From: Bosea sp. RAC05
GTDB taxonomy: Bacteria; Pseudomonadota; Alphaproteobacteria; Rhizobiales; Beijerinckiaceae
Assembly: GCF_001713455.1 (NCBI RefSeq)
Contig: NZ_CP016464.1
Span: 2,838,001-2,902,000 of the forward strand
DNA length: 64,000 nt
Direction: 5' to 3'
This document shows, piece by piece, positions 8,762 through 19,564 of the stretch. The first letter of the stretch is position 1. Every line of letters starts with the position of its first letter. The notes below the pieces were generated by a model. The model made no database searches, was not told the origin of the DNA, and was given only the letters and a program-made list of their open reading frames with translations. A program made the position numbers and the translations under genes.

Positions 8762-9904
8762 ATGACGATGGCGTTCGCCGAGAGCGGCGGAAAGGGCAGG
8801 GACGGCTACCTGCTCGATCCGATCGAGATGCAGGCGCTGAATGTGCTGCCGATGCCCGTGGTGGTGATCGGCGAGCGCAACGGCATCCTCTACGCCAACA
8901 CCGCCGCCGAGGATTTCTTCCAGTCCAGCGCGGTGGTGCTGAAGCGCCAGCGCCTCGATGACCTCATCGCCTTCGGCTCGCCCGTCCTGGCGCTCGTCGA
9001 GGAGGTTCAGCGCCGCGGGTCGAGCGTCAGCGAGTACCGGCTCGATCTCGGGTCGCCCCGGCTCGGAGCCGATCGGATCGTCGATGTTTTTGCCTCGCCT
9101 TTGCCCAGCCAGGGCGAAGCGGTCGTTCTGATGCTTCAAGAACGAACAATTGCTGAAAAAATGGACAGACAACTGACGCATCGAGGAGCAGCGCGCTCCA
9201 TCACGGCGCTCGGTGCGATGCTGGCCCACGAGATCAAGAACCCGCTCTCGGGCATTCGCGGCGCCGCGCAGCTGCTGGAAGCGACCGTTCCCGACGAGGA
9301 GCGCATCCTGACTCAGCTGATCTGCGACGAGACCGACCGGATCGTGAAGCTCGTCGAGCGCGTCGAGCTCTTCGGCGACGAACGCCCGACCGAGCGCGAT
9401 CCCGTCAACGTCCATGACGTGCTCGACCATGTGAAGCGCCTCGCCCAGTCCGGCTTCGCGCGCCACATCCGCTTCAGCGAGATCTATGATCCGTCCCTGC
9501 CGCCGGTCTCGGGAAACCGCGACCAACTCGTGCAGGTGCTGCTGAACCTGATGAAGAATGCGGCAGAAGCCATTGGAACACAGGCGATCGACGGCGAGGT
9601 CACCCTGACCACGGCCTACCGGCCCGGCATCCGCATGCAGGTCGCGGGATCGTCGGGCCGCATCGCGCTGCCGCTCGAAATCGGCATCCGCGACAATGGT
9701 CCCGGCGTGCCGCCCGATCTGCTGCCGCACCTGTTCGATCCCTTCGTCACCACCAAGGCCCAGGGCAGTGGCCTTGGACTTGCACTTGTCGCCAAGGTGA
9801 TCGGGGATCACGGCGGGATCGTCGAATGCGAATCCGTCCCCCGCCGCACCACGTTTCGAATTCTGCTGCCTCTGCACCAGTTCCGGGCGCGGCAGGCGGA
9901 TTGA
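8762..9904 (+). CDS. ntrB: Nitrogen regulation sensor histidine kinase NtrB
   Basis: This soluble kinase/phosphatase (380 residues) controls NtrC according to nitrogen status through PII proteins. An N-terminal PAS domain ([29 protein letters not shown]) is followed by the HisKA phosphoacceptor [20 protein letters not shown] with the phosphorylated His, an N-box ([16 protein letters not shown]) and ATP-binding G1/F/G2 boxes ([33 protein letters not shown]). No membrane segment is present, as expected. ATG 8762 is chosen because GAAGG lies 8-10 bp upstream; the open frame reaches back inside dusB. ntrC follows after 20 bp, making a dusB-ntrB-ntrC operon. Confidence 0.95.
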   Translation: MTMAFAESGGKGRDGYLLDPIEMQALNVLPMPVVVIGERNGILYANTAAEDFFQSSAVVLKRQRLDDLIAFGSPVLALVEEVQRRGSSVSEYRLDLGSPRLGADRIVDVFASPLPSQGEAVVLMLQERTIAEKMDRQLTHRGAARSITALGAMLAHEIKNPLSGIRGAAQLLEATVPDEERILTQLICDETDRIVKLVERVELFGDERPTERDPVNVHDVLDHVKRLAQSGFARHIRFSEIYDPSLPPVSGNRDQLVQVLLNLMKNAAEAIGTQAIDGEVTLTTAYRPGIRMQVAGSSGRIALPLEIGIRDNGPGVPPDLLPHLFDPFVTTKAQGSGLGLALVAKVIGDHGGIVECESVPRRTTFRILLPLHQFRARQAD

Positions 9905-9924
9905 GGCCTACAGGACCACAGTGA

Positions 9925-11373
<1,449 letters not shown>

Positions 11374-11404
11374 GACGGATGGCGGCACGGCTCCGCCTTT
11401 CATA

Positions 11405-11428
11405 TGTCATATTTTGACAACACCGTTG
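11405..11428. promoter_or_regulatory. Inverted repeats in the ntrC-ntrY gap (possible operator)
   Basis: An AT-rich patch holds TGTCA-TATTT-TGACA (11405-11419), a perfect 5-bp inverted repeat, overlapping CAA-CACCG-TTG (11418-11428). The second resembles the CAA(N)TTG type site attributed to NtrX-family regulators, and ntrYX follows, so autoregulation is possible. TTGACA within it could also be a -35 element. Its presence argues that ntrY starts downstream rather than at the TTG inside it. Confidence 0.35.
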
Positions 11429-11500
11429 CGGCGGCGCATCAGTGCGGCGCTGCGGCCGGGCGCGTCCTGTGCGCCGGCCGCCAGGGAGTTGTCTGCGATC

Positions 11501-13789
11501 GTGTCTGCATCACCGAGTGACCTGAGGATCGTGCCGCGCGCCGAGGACACGCCGCGACGCGTGTCCGGCTGGCTGGGAGCGACGGTCGTCGTCTTCGCGC
11601 TGGTCTCGGCGCTGGTCACCTTCCTCGTGCTGTCGGGCGTCACGCCGGTGGTCCCGGTCCATCAGGTCGTCGTCGGCGTCTTCGTCCTCAATGCCCTGCT
11701 GATCCTGCTGCTTCTCGTCGTCGTCGCCTTCGAGACCGCGGTGCTGATCCGCGCGCGCCGGGCGGGTGCCGCGGCGGCGGGGCTGCACGTCCGAATCGTC
11801 GGCCTGTTCAGCATCATCGCGGCGCTGCCCGCGATCCTCGTCGCCATCATCGCCACGGTGACGATCGAGCGCGGTCTCGAGCCGTGGTTCTCGGACCGCA
11901 TGCGCGACGCGATCTTCCGCTCGGTCGACGTCGCCGATGCCTATGCCGGCTCGCAATGCCAGTCGCTCGGCCGCGAGATCCGGCTGCTCTCCGACGATCT
12001 CTCCCGTGCCAGGGCCGCCTTTGATGTCGACCGCAAGTGGTTCGACAGCTTCTTGACGGCGCGGGCGACGGCGCTCGGCGTTCCCGTCGTCGCGATCATG
12101 CAGTCTCCCGACAAGGTTCTGGCGCGCGCCAACATCGACGTGCTGCGCGATGCGGCCAAGCCCGACCAGGCGGCCTTCGACGACGCCATGGCCTCGCCCG
12201 AGCCGATCTGCGTGATTCCCCCGACCGGCCGGGTCTTCGGCGCGCTGATGAAGCTGCCGGCCTATGACAACGCCTTCCTCCACATCGCGCGGCAGGTCGA
12301 TCCGCTCGCGGTCGAGTTCCCGGCCATCGCGCGGGCCGCAGCGACGGAGTATCTCTCGATCGACGCGCGGCGGAAGGGGGTCCAGATCGCCTTCGCCTCG
12401 ATGTACGGGCTGATCGCCGTCATCCTGCTGCTCTCGGCGATCTGGCTCGGCCTGAGCTTCGCCAATGCGCTGGTCGCGCCGATCCGCCGGATGATCCACG
12501 CCACCGACCAGGTTTCCAGCGGCAATTTCTACGTCCAGGTTCCGATCCGCCGTTCCGAGGGCGACCTCGCCCATCTCGGCGAAACCTTCAACAAGATGAC
12601 CGCGGAACTCCGCCGCCAGCGCGACGGGCTGGTCACCGCCAGCGAGGTCATCGACCGCAGGCGCCGCTTCACCGAAACCGTGCTGTCGGGCGTCTCGTCC
12701 GGCGTGCTCAGCCTCGACGGCGACGGCCACATCACCATCATCAACCGCTCGGCCGAGAGCCTGCTGGGCACCGGCGGCCGGCTGCTGGGCCAGCCGATCG
12801 CGGCCGTCGCCCCCGAGATCGCCACCTTCGTCACGGAAGCCCTCACCGGGCGCCAGCGCCAGACCTCCGGCCAGATCGCGATCACCCGCGCCGGACGCGA
12901 CCGCATGGTCAATGTCCGCGCCGCCCGCGAGGGCGAGGGGGCCGGCGCCGGTCTCGTGGTCACCCTCGACGACATTACCGATCTGGTCTCGGCGCAGCGC
13001 ACCGCCGCCTGGGCCGACGTGGCGCGCCGCATCGCCCATGAGATCAAGAATCCGCTCACGCCGATCCAGCTCTCGGCCGAGCGCATCCGGCGGAAGTTCG
13101 GGCGCGTGATCGTGGAGGACAAGGAGGTCTTCGAGCAGTGCACGGCGACGATCGTCCGCCAGGTCGAGGACATCCGCCGCATGGTCGACGAGTTTTCCTC
13201 CTTCGCCCGCATGCCGAAGCCCTCGCTGGCCCGCGACGACATCGCCGAGACGGTTCGCCAGATCGTCTTCCTGATGCGCGTCGGCAATCCCGAGCTGACG
13301 ATTACCGAGAATCTGCCCGACGGGCCGGCGATGGCGCGCTTCGACCGTCGCCTGCTCTCCCAGGCCCTGACCAATGTGATCAAGAACGCCACCGAGGCGA
13401 TCGAGGCCGTGCCGATGGACGAGCGCGGGCCCGGACGGATCGATGTCGTTTTCGAGCGGCGCGAGGATGGCCGGATCGTCATCGACGTGATCGACAACGG
13501 CAAGGGTCTGCCGGCCGACCAGCGCCAGAAGCTGCTGGAGCCCTATATGACGACCCGCGAGGGCGGCACGGGGCTGGGCCTCGCGATCGTCGGCAAGATT
13601 CTCGAGGACCATGGCGGTGGCATCGACCTGCTCGATCGTCCGGATGCGGGCGAGGGCGGGCGCGGCGCCCGTGTCCGGCTTTGGTTCCCGGAGACCGGAC
13701 CGGCCGAGGAGAACCCGGAAGGCGGCCGTAGCGACCAAGCTCGCGACGCGGCGGCGGCACGGCAACAACATGATGGGGCACGCGTATGA
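11501..13789 (+). CDS. ntrY: Membrane sensor histidine kinase NtrY
   Basis: NtrY (762 residues from this start) is the membrane-bound kinase paired with NtrX; in alphaproteobacteria the pair affects nitrogen metabolism and, in some species, redox sensing and envelope functions. Two membrane segments plus a hydrophobic stretch precede a periplasmic region of about 230 residues, then another membrane helix (ASMYGLIAVILLLSAIWLGLSFA), a HAMP domain (NALVAPIRRMIHATDQVSSG), a PAS domain (VLSGVSSGVLSLDGDGHITI), HisKA ([22 protein letters not shown]) and HATPase (DNGKGLPADQRQKLLEPYMTTREGGTGLGLAIV). The start is uncertain: GTG 11501 follows AGGGAG; TTG 11414 would add 29 residues but lies in a regulatory-looking palindrome. 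It overlaps ntrX by 4 bp (ATGA). Confidence 0.92.
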   Translation: MSASPSDLRIVPRAEDTPRRVSGWLGATVVVFALVSALVTFLVLSGVTPVVPVHQVVVGVFVLNALLILLLLVVVAFETAVLIRARRAGAAAAGLHVRIVGLFSIIAALPAILVAIIATVTIERGLEPWFSDRMRDAIFRSVDVADAYAGSQCQSLGREIRLLSDDLSRARAAFDVDRKWFDSFLTARATALGVPVVAIMQSPDKVLARANIDVLRDAAKPDQAAFDDAMASPEPICVIPPTGRVFGALMKLPAYDNAFLHIARQVDPLAVEFPAIARAAATEYLSIDARRKGVQIAFASMYGLIAVILLLSAIWLGLSFANALVAPIRRMIHATDQVSSGNFYVQVPIRRSEGDLAHLGETFNKMTAELRRQRDGLVTASEVIDRRRRFTETVLSGVSSGVLSLDGDGHITIINRSAESLLGTGGRLLGQPIAAVAPEIATFVTEALTGRQRQTSGQIAITRAGRDRMVNVRAAREGEGAGAGLVVTLDDITDLVSAQRTAAWADVARRIAHEIKNPLTPIQLSAERIRRKFGRVIVEDKEVFEQCTATIVRQVEDIRRMVDEFSSFARMPKPSLARDDIAETVRQIVFLMRVGNPELTITENLPDGPAMARFDRRLLSQALTNVIKNATEAIEAVPMDERGPGRIDVVFERREDGRIVIDVIDNGKGLPADQRQKLLEPYMTTREGGTGLGLAIVGKILEDHGGGIDLLDRPDAGEGGRGARVRLWFPETGPAEENPEGGRSDQARDAAAARQQHDGARV

Positions 13790-15153
13790 GCGCTGACATT
13801 CTGGTCGTCGACGACGAGGCCGACATCCGCGAGCTGGTCGCCGGCCTGCTCGAGGACGAGGGCTATCGGACGCGCAAGGCGAGTTCCGCCGACGAGGCGC
13901 TCGCGGCGATCGCGGCGCGCCGTCCCAATCTCGTCTTTCTCGACATCTGGCTCCAGGGCAGCCGCCTCGACGGGCTGCAGGTGCTGGAACTGGTCAAGCA
14001 GGCCCATCCCGACCTCGCGGTGGTGATGATCTCGGGCCATGGCAACATCGAGACCGCCGTCTCGGCCATTAAGAGCGGCGCCTATGACTTCATCGAGAAG
14101 CCGTTCAAGGCCGACCGGCTGGTCCTCGTCGCCGAGCGGGCGCTGGAGGCGTCGCGGCTGCGGCGCGAGGTGCGCGAACTCAAGAAGGGTTCGGTCCAGG
14201 CCAGCCGCATCGTCGGCAAGTCGACCGTCGTGAACCAGCTGCGCCAGACGATCGAGCGCGTCGCACCGACCAATGCGCGCGTCCTCATCACCGGTGAGCC
14301 CGGCTGCGGCAAGGAACTGGCCGCCCGCACCCTGCACGAGGCCTCGACGCGGGCCACCGGCCCCTTCGTGGTGATCAACGCGGCCACCATCACCCCCGAG
14401 ACGATGGAAGAGGAGCTCTTCGGCGTCGAGGCCGGGGACGGCCGTTCCCGCCGCGTCGGTGCGCTGGAGGAGGCCCATGGCGGCTCGCTCTACATCGACG
14501 AGATCGGCGACATGCCGCGCGAGACCCAGAACCGCATCCTGCGCGTGCTGGTCGACCAGAACTTCCAGCGTGTCGGCGGCGCGACGCGGGTTCATGTCGA
14601 CGTCCGCGTCATCTCCTCGACCAGCCGCGACCTCGCCCAGCTGATCTCGGGCGGGCAGTTCCGCGAGGACCTCTATCACCGGCTCTCGGTCGTTCCGGTC
14701 AAGGTGCCGGCGCTCTCCGAGCGCCGCGAGGACGTGCCGGAGCTGATCGAGTTCTTCATGGAGCAGATCTCGATCGCGTCCGGCCTGCCCAAGCGCCGGA
14801 TCGGGCAGGACGCCATGGCCGTGCTGCAGTCGCATGAATGGCCCGGCAACGTTCGCGAGCTCAGAAACAATGTCGAGCGGCTGATGATCCTGACCAAGGG
14901 CGATCCCACCGCCGACATCACCGTCGACATGCTGCCGGCCGAGGTCGGCGCCATGGTGCCGACGACGCCGTCCGGCTCCGGTGGCGAGCGCCTGATGAGC
15001 CTGCCGCTGCGCGATGCGCGCGAAATCTTCGAGCGCGAGTATCTGATCGCGCAGATCGCGCGCTTCTCCGGGAACATCTCCCGGACCGCCGAATTCATCG
15101 GAATGGAGCGCTCGGCCCTGCATCGGAAGCTGAAATCGCTCGGCGTGGGCTGA
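13786..15153 (+). CDS. ntrX: Response regulator NtrX
   Basis: NtrX (455 residues) is the partner of NtrY. The receiver domain (VVDDEADIRELVAGLLEDEGY, LVFLDIWLQGSRLDG with the acceptor Asp, EKPFKADRL) is followed by an AAA+ domain with Walker A GEPGCGKELAARTLHEAS and Walker B GGSLYIDEIGDMP, and a Fis-like C-terminal helix-turn-helix (ISRTAEFIGMERSALHRKLKSLG). The position of the sigma-54-contacting GAFTGA loop instead reads FGVEAGDGRSRRVGAL, so it is unlikely to activate sigma-54 in the usual way; absence of this loop is known for NtrX proteins. The ATG overlaps the ntrY stop, implying translational coupling. Confidence 0.95.
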   Translation: MSADILVVDDEADIRELVAGLLEDEGYRTRKASSADEALAAIAARRPNLVFLDIWLQGSRLDGLQVLELVKQAHPDLAVVMISGHGNIETAVSAIKSGAYDFIEKPFKADRLVLVAERALEASRLRREVRELKKGSVQASRIVGKSTVVNQLRQTIERVAPTNARVLITGEPGCGKELAARTLHEASTRATGPFVVINAATITPETMEEELFGVEAGDGRSRRVGALEEAHGGSLYIDEIGDMPRETQNRILRVLVDQNFQRVGGATRVHVDVRVISSTSRDLAQLISGGQFREDLYHRLSVVPVKVPALSERREDVPELIEFFMEQISIASGLPKRRIGQDAMAVLQSHEWPGNVRELRNNVERLMILTKGDPTADITVDMLPAEVGAMVPTTPSGSGGERLMSLPLRDAREIFEREYLIAQIARFSGNISRTAEFIGMERSALHRKLKSLGVG

Positions 15154-15228
15154 GGCCGGCAGGCATGGCTTGCATGAGCGCGTGCGCGCGGCGCAGGCCC
15201 TTCGCCGCAATGCGAAGCAATGTTGCAC

Positions 15229-15258
15229 TTGCGTTGTAGGCGGAGTCAGCGATCTAAT
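15229..15258 (+). promoter_or_regulatory. Candidate promoter for hfq-hflX
   Basis: TTGCGT at 15229-15234 and TCTAAT at 15253-15258 are spaced 18 bp apart in the 209-bp gap between ntrX and hfq. The leader would be about 100 bases and contains no other obvious gene. Match quality is moderate and the call is tentative. Confidence 0.3.
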
Positions 15259-15362
15259 GCGGGATCGGTGTCCCGAAGTGGCGCGCGGTCTCGCGCCGCC
15301 AACGGGACGAATTGGATCGCGGGCTTGAACCCGATGAGCGATCCCAACAACAGGGGCTACCC

Positions 15363-15611
15363 ATGGCCGCAGAGCGGGCTCAAAACCTTCAGGACACGTT
15401 CCTCAACTACGTGCGCAAGCAGAAGATTCCGCTGACGATCTTCCTCGTCAACGGCGTTAAGCTGCAGGGCGTCGTCACCTGGTTCGACAATTTCTGCGTG
15501 CTGCTGCGCCGCGACGGGCATTCGCAGCTCGTCTACAAGCACGCCATCTCGACGATCATGCCCGGCCAGCCGGTGCAGCTGTTCGAGCCCGAGGAACAGG
15601 ACAAGGCCTGA
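15363..15611 (+). CDS. hfq: RNA chaperone Hfq
   Basis: Hfq (82 residues) forms a hexameric Sm-like ring that helps small RNAs pair with mRNAs. The Sm1 motif is seen in [45 protein letters not shown] with the RNA-binding Gln near the N-terminus, and Sm2 in [14 protein letters not shown], including the YKHAIST signature. The ATG at 15363 follows an AGGGGC site and gives the standard alphaproteobacterial length; the frame is open from 15312 but that stretch is not Hfq-like. hflX starts 5 bp after the stop, the conserved hfq-hflX pair. Confidence 0.97.
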   Translation: MAAERAQNLQDTFLNYVRKQKIPLTIFLVNGVKLQGVVTWFDNFCVLLRRDGHSQLVYKHAISTIMPGQPVQLFEPEEQDKA

Positions 15612-15616
15612 CCCCG

Positions 15617-16999
15617 ATGGGCGCCCGCAGCGATGCGGACGAGGCGCGGACGGCCACCAAGCCGCTCGACGCCATTGAGCGCGAGATCGCAGCCAACACC
15701 CGCGCCTATGTCGTCGGCCCCTATCAGCAGCGTCGCGGTGCCGGAGACGCCAACCAGCGCTCCTTCGCCGCGCGCCTCGACGAGGCCGTCGGTCTGGCGG
15801 CCGCGATCGACCTGACCGTGGTCGAACCGATCCAGGTCATGCTGACCGCGCTGCGGCCGGCGACCTATCTCGGGAAGGGCAAGGTCGAGGAGATCGCCGA
15901 GCGTATCAAGCTCGAGGAGATCGGCCTCGTCGTGATGGACTGCGCACTCTCGCCGGTGCAGCAGCGCAATCTCGAAAAGGCCTTCGGCTGCAAGGTCATC
16001 GACCGCACTGGCCTGATTCTCGAGATCTTCGGCCGCCGGGCGCGCACCAAGGAAGGCGCGCTGCAGGTCGAACTCGCCCATCTCAACTACCAGAAGAGCC
16101 GGCTGGTGCGGTCCTGGACCCATCTCGAGCGCCAGCGCGGCGGCTTCGGCTTCCTCGGCGGCCCCGGCGAAACCCAGATCGAGGCCGACCGGCGCATCAT
16201 CCAGGAGCGGATGACCAAGATCGAGCGCGATCTGGAAGCGGTCAAGCGCACGCGCGGTCTGCATCGCGCCAGCCGCAAGCGTGTGCCTTATCCGGTCGTG
16301 GCGCTGGTCGGCTACACCAATGCCGGCAAGTCGACCCTGTTCAACCGGCTTACCTCCGCCGAGGTGCTGGCGCAGGACATGCTCTTCGCCACGCTCGACC
16401 CGACGGCCCGCGCGCTGAAGCTGCCGCATGGCGCCCGGATCATGCTGTCGGACACGGTGGGCTTCATCTCCGACCTGCCGACACAGCTCGTCGCCGCCTT
16501 CCGCGCCACATTGGAGGACGCCATCGAGGCCGATGTGCTGCTCCATGTCCGCGACGTCGCCCATGAGGACACCACCGCCCAGGCCGCCGACGTTCAGGCG
16601 ATCCTGCGCGATCTCGGCATCGACCCCGATGACGGCCAGCGTGTCGTCGAGGTCTGGAACAAGTCCGACCTGCTGGCGCCGGAGGAGCGCGAGCGCCAGC
16701 TCGGCCTCGCCGGTCTGAAGCCCGAGGTCTCGCGTCCGGTCCTGGTCTCGGCCCTGACCGGCGATGGCATCGGACGGCTCACCGACGCGATCGAGAGCCG
16801 AATCGCCCGCAGCCGCCCGATCTATCGCCTGGCCTTGCCCCCCGGGGACGGTCAGTCGCTGGCCTGGCTGCACGCCAATGGCGAGATCCTCGAACGCCGC
16901 GACGCCGAGGACGGCACGCTGGACCTGACGGTCCGGCTGCCGCCCGAGCGGGAAGGGGCCTTCGGCGCCCGCTTCCCCGAGGCGCAGCGGGAGATCTAG
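15617..16999 (+). CDS. hflX: Ribosome-associated GTPase HflX
   Basis: HflX (460 residues) is a GTPase that splits stalled ribosomes, especially in stress. The N-terminal nucleotide-binding-like domain ([74 protein letters not shown]) precedes a glycine-rich linker ([20 protein letters not shown]) and a canonical G domain with G1 [10 protein letters not shown]3 DTVGF and G4 NKSD. It is coupled to hfq with a 5-bp gap. A short Pro-rich basic start and ordinary family length support the annotated ATG. A hairpin follows the gene. Confidence 0.95.
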   Translation: MGARSDADEARTATKPLDAIEREIAANTRAYVVGPYQQRRGAGDANQRSFAARLDEAVGLAAAIDLTVVEPIQVMLTALRPATYLGKGKVEEIAERIKLEEIGLVVMDCALSPVQQRNLEKAFGCKVIDRTGLILEIFGRRARTKEGALQVELAHLNYQKSRLVRSWTHLERQRGGFGFLGGPGETQIEADRRIIQERMTKIERDLEAVKRTRGLHRASRKRVPYPVVALVGYTNAGKSTLFNRLTSAEVLAQDMLFATLDPTARALKLPHGARIMLSDTVGFISDLPTQLVAAFRATLEDAIEADVLLHVRDVAHEDTTAQAADVQAILRDLGIDPDDGQRVVEVWNKSDLLAPEERERQLGLAGLKPEVSRPVLVSALTGDGIGRLTDAIESRIARSRPIYRLALPPGDGQSLAWLHANGEILERRDAEDGTLDLTVRLPPEREGAFGARFPEAQREI

Positions 17000-17011
17000 G
17001 CAGGCGGACGG

Positions 17012-17045
17012 AGCGCGCCCGAGGCTGCGGCCGGCGCGCTTGTTC
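17012..17045 (+). terminator. Candidate terminator after hflX
   Basis: AGCGCGCC (17012-17019) and GGCGCGCT (17033-17040) form a perfect 8-bp stem with a 13-base loop, followed by TGTTC. The T-tract is poor, as is usual at this GC content. It lies 13 bp after the hflX stop and before the leader of the ftsK-like gene, a sensible place for termination. Confidence 0.45.
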
Positions 17046-17112
17046 ATCGCGTCTTAACGCTGGGCCGATACCCCTTGGAGCCTGTCTTCTACGCCAGCCT
17101 CCGCGGTTTCTC

Positions 17113-19449
17113 ATGCGTCATTCCGGCCTTCACACCTCCGCGCAAGAGATTGCCGCCGAAGCCTTTTCCGACGATGCGCCGGACCTGCCCACGGAGCAGG
17201 GCGGCCCGGTCTACGTCCGGTCGCGCGCCAATCCGCTGGCGCTGGTGAAGCCCGGCGAGGCTCCCGCTGCGCCGCCTCACCCCGAACCGCCGCAGGTCCG
17301 CTTCTGGCGCACGCCGGATCGTCTGATCGGCAGCGTCTGGGCGCGCGGCGCCGGGATCGAAGTCGCGCTGGGCGACGACGAGTCGGATATCGATGAGATC
17401 GAAGTCGAGTCGCTCGTCGAGATGTCGGGCCATGCCGCTGTCGACGAGGTCGTCGTTGATGAGGCCTTCGCGGATGACGCTCATGAGCCGGCTCCGCTGA
17501 CGCCCTTCGATCTGATCTCGGATCACGCCTTCTGGGAAGTCGTCGCCGCCGATGTCGCCGAGGACGAGACCGGCCGCACGGCCGCCGCACCCCGGGCCGA
17601 GGCGCCCGCCGCCATGCCACGTCCCGCGCGGCCGGCCGCGCCCGTCGCCGCGAGGCCGCCGGCCCGCAGCGCGGCCCGCAAGGCTGAGCCGCAGCATGCA
17701 ACGCCTGTTCGGGCGATAGCGATGCGCCCGGCTGCGCAGGCAATGGTCACGCCCGTCGCGCCGGCCCCCCTCGCCGAGTCGGTCTCAGCCGGTCCGGCGC
17801 GCGGTGTCGTCGTGACCCGCCGCGCGCGGGCCGAGATGGCGATGCCAGAGCCCGTCGCGGCACCGGTGGCTGCGCCGGTGCCGGAGCGTGCGGAGGTCCG
17901 CGTCGCGCCGCCGGCGCCCTTCGAGCTGCCCGATATCGCCATTCTCGGCGAGCCGCCGGCGGTCGAGACGGCGATCCCCACCGAGGTACTCCAGCAGAAT
18001 GCCGGCTTCCTCGAAGGCGTGCTGGAGGATTTCAACGTCAGGGGCGAGATCGTCCAGGCCTGCCCCGGCCCTGTGGTGACGCTCTACGAGCTGGAGCCGG
18101 CTCCGGGCACGAAGTCCTCGCGGGTGATCTCGCTGGCCGACGACATTGCGCGCTCGATGAGTGCGATCTCGGCGCGCGTGGCGGTGATTCCCGGCAAGAA
18201 CGCCATCGGCATCGAATTGCCCAACGCCAAGCGCGAGACGGTTTATCTGCGCGAGCTGCTGGCGAGCCAGGATTTCGAGAGCTCCAAGCACAAGCTCGCT
18301 TTGGGCCTCGGCAAGACCATCGGCGGTGAGCCGGTGATCGTCGATCTCGCCAAGATGCCCCATCTCCTGGTCGCCGGCACGACCGGCTCGGGCAAGTCGG
18401 TGGCGATCAACACGATGATCCTGTCGCTGCTCTACCGGCTCAAGCCCGAGCAGTGCCGGCTGATCATGGTGGATCCCAAGATGCTGGAGCTGTCGGTCTA
18501 TGACGGCATCCCGCATCTGCTCACCCCCGTCGTCACCGACCCGAAGAAGGCGGTCGTCGCCCTGAAATGGGCGGTGCGCGAGATGGAGGAGCGCTACAAG
18601 AAGATGTCGAAGCTCTCGGTGCGCAACATCGACGGCTTCAACGCCCGCGTGGGCGAGGCCAAGGCCGCCGGCGAGGTCATCACCCGCACGGTCCAGACCG
18701 GCTTCGACCGCCACTCCGGCGAGGCTGTTTACGAGGACGAGGTCATGGACCTCGAGCCCTTGCCCTATATCGTCGTGATCGTCGACGAGATGGCCGACCT
18801 GATGATGGTCGCCGGCAAGGAGATCGAGGGCACGATCCAGCGCCTCGCCCAGATGGCCCGTGCCGCGGGCATCCATGTCGTGCTGGCGACGCAGCGCCCA
18901 TCGGTCGACGTCATCACCGGCACGATCAAGGCGAATTTCCCGACGCGCATCTCCTTCCAGGTCACGAGCAAGATCGACTCACGCACGATCCTCGGCGAGA
19001 TGGGCGCCGAGCAGCTGCTGGGCCAGGGCGACATGCTCTACATGGCCGGCGGCGGGCGCATCACCCGCGTCCACGGCCCCTTCGTCTCGGATGCCGAGGT
19101 CGAGAAGGTCGTCGCCCATCTCAAGACGCAAGGCCGGCCGCAATATCTCGACGCCGTCACCTCCGAGGAGGAAGAGGCTGCGCCCGAGGGCGAGGACGGC
19201 GCCGTCTTCGACAAGGGCGCGCTGGCCGCGGCCGAGAGCGAGGACCCTTACGACCAGGCGGTGGCGGTGGTGCTGCGCGACAAGAAGGCCTCGACCTCCT
19301 ACATCCAGCGACGCCTGCAGATCGGCTACAACCGCGCCGCCTCGATCATGGAGCGGATGGAGAACGAGGGCATCGTCGGCCCCGCCAACCACGCCGGCAA
19401 ACGCGAAATCCTCGTCGAAACCGGCAGGGCCAGGGAAGACGAAGACTAG
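17113..19449 (+). CDS. ftsK: FtsK/SpoIIIE-type DNA translocase lacking N-terminal membrane domain
   Basis: This 778-residue protein carries the full FtsK motor: alpha domain from [37 protein letters not shown], beta RecA-like domain with Walker [10 protein letters not shown] and Walker [13 protein letters not shown], then the gamma winged helix ([30 protein letters not shown]) that reads orientation sequences near dif. The first 290 residues are acidic then Ala/Pro-rich and show no membrane helix, unlike canonical FtsK with four. It may be the organism's second FtsK paralogue, a soluble translocase; whether a membrane-anchored copy exists elsewhere cannot be seen. Start 17113 lies about 110 bp after hflX, behind a likely terminator. 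Confidence 0.9.
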   Translation: MRHSGLHTSAQEIAAEAFSDDAPDLPTEQGGPVYVRSRANPLALVKPGEAPAAPPHPEPPQVRFWRTPDRLIGSVWARGAGIEVALGDDESDIDEIEVESLVEMSGHAAVDEVVVDEAFADDAHEPAPLTPFDLISDHAFWEVVAADVAEDETGRTAAAPRAEAPAAMPRPARPAAPVAARPPARSAARKAEPQHATPVRAIAMRPAAQAMVTPVAPAPLAESVSAGPARGVVVTRRARAEMAMPEPVAAPVAAPVPERAEVRVAPPAPFELPDIAILGEPPAVETAIPTEVLQQNAGFLEGVLEDFNVRGEIVQACPGPVVTLYELEPAPGTKSSRVISLADDIARSMSAISARVAVIPGKNAIGIELPNAKRETVYLRELLASQDFESSKHKLALGLGKTIGGEPVIVDLAKMPHLLVAGTTGSGKSVAINTMILSLLYRLKPEQCRLIMVDPKMLELSVYDGIPHLLTPVVTDPKKAVVALKWAVREMEERYKKMSKLSVRNIDGFNARVGEAKAAGEVITRTVQTGFDRHSGEAVYEDEVMDLEPLPYIVVIVDEMADLMMVAGKEIEGTIQRLAQMARAAGIHVVLATQRPSVDVITGTIKANFPTRISFQVTSKIDSRTILGEMGAEQLLGQGDMLYMAGGGRITRVHGPFVSDAEVEKVVAHLKTQGRPQYLDAVTSEEEEAAPEGEDGAVFDKGALAAAESEDPYDQAVAVVLRDKKASTSYIQRRLQIGYNRAASIMERMENEGIVGPANHAGKREILVETGRAREDED

Positions 19450-19564
19450 CGGCGGTACAGCTGCCGGCCTGCGCCGGGGCTGAACCGGTTGTGGGAGCTG
19501 GGCGTAGTCATCGCAACGACAGGAGCGCTGCGATGAGGCCGACAGGATCTTCAACCGACCGCCG

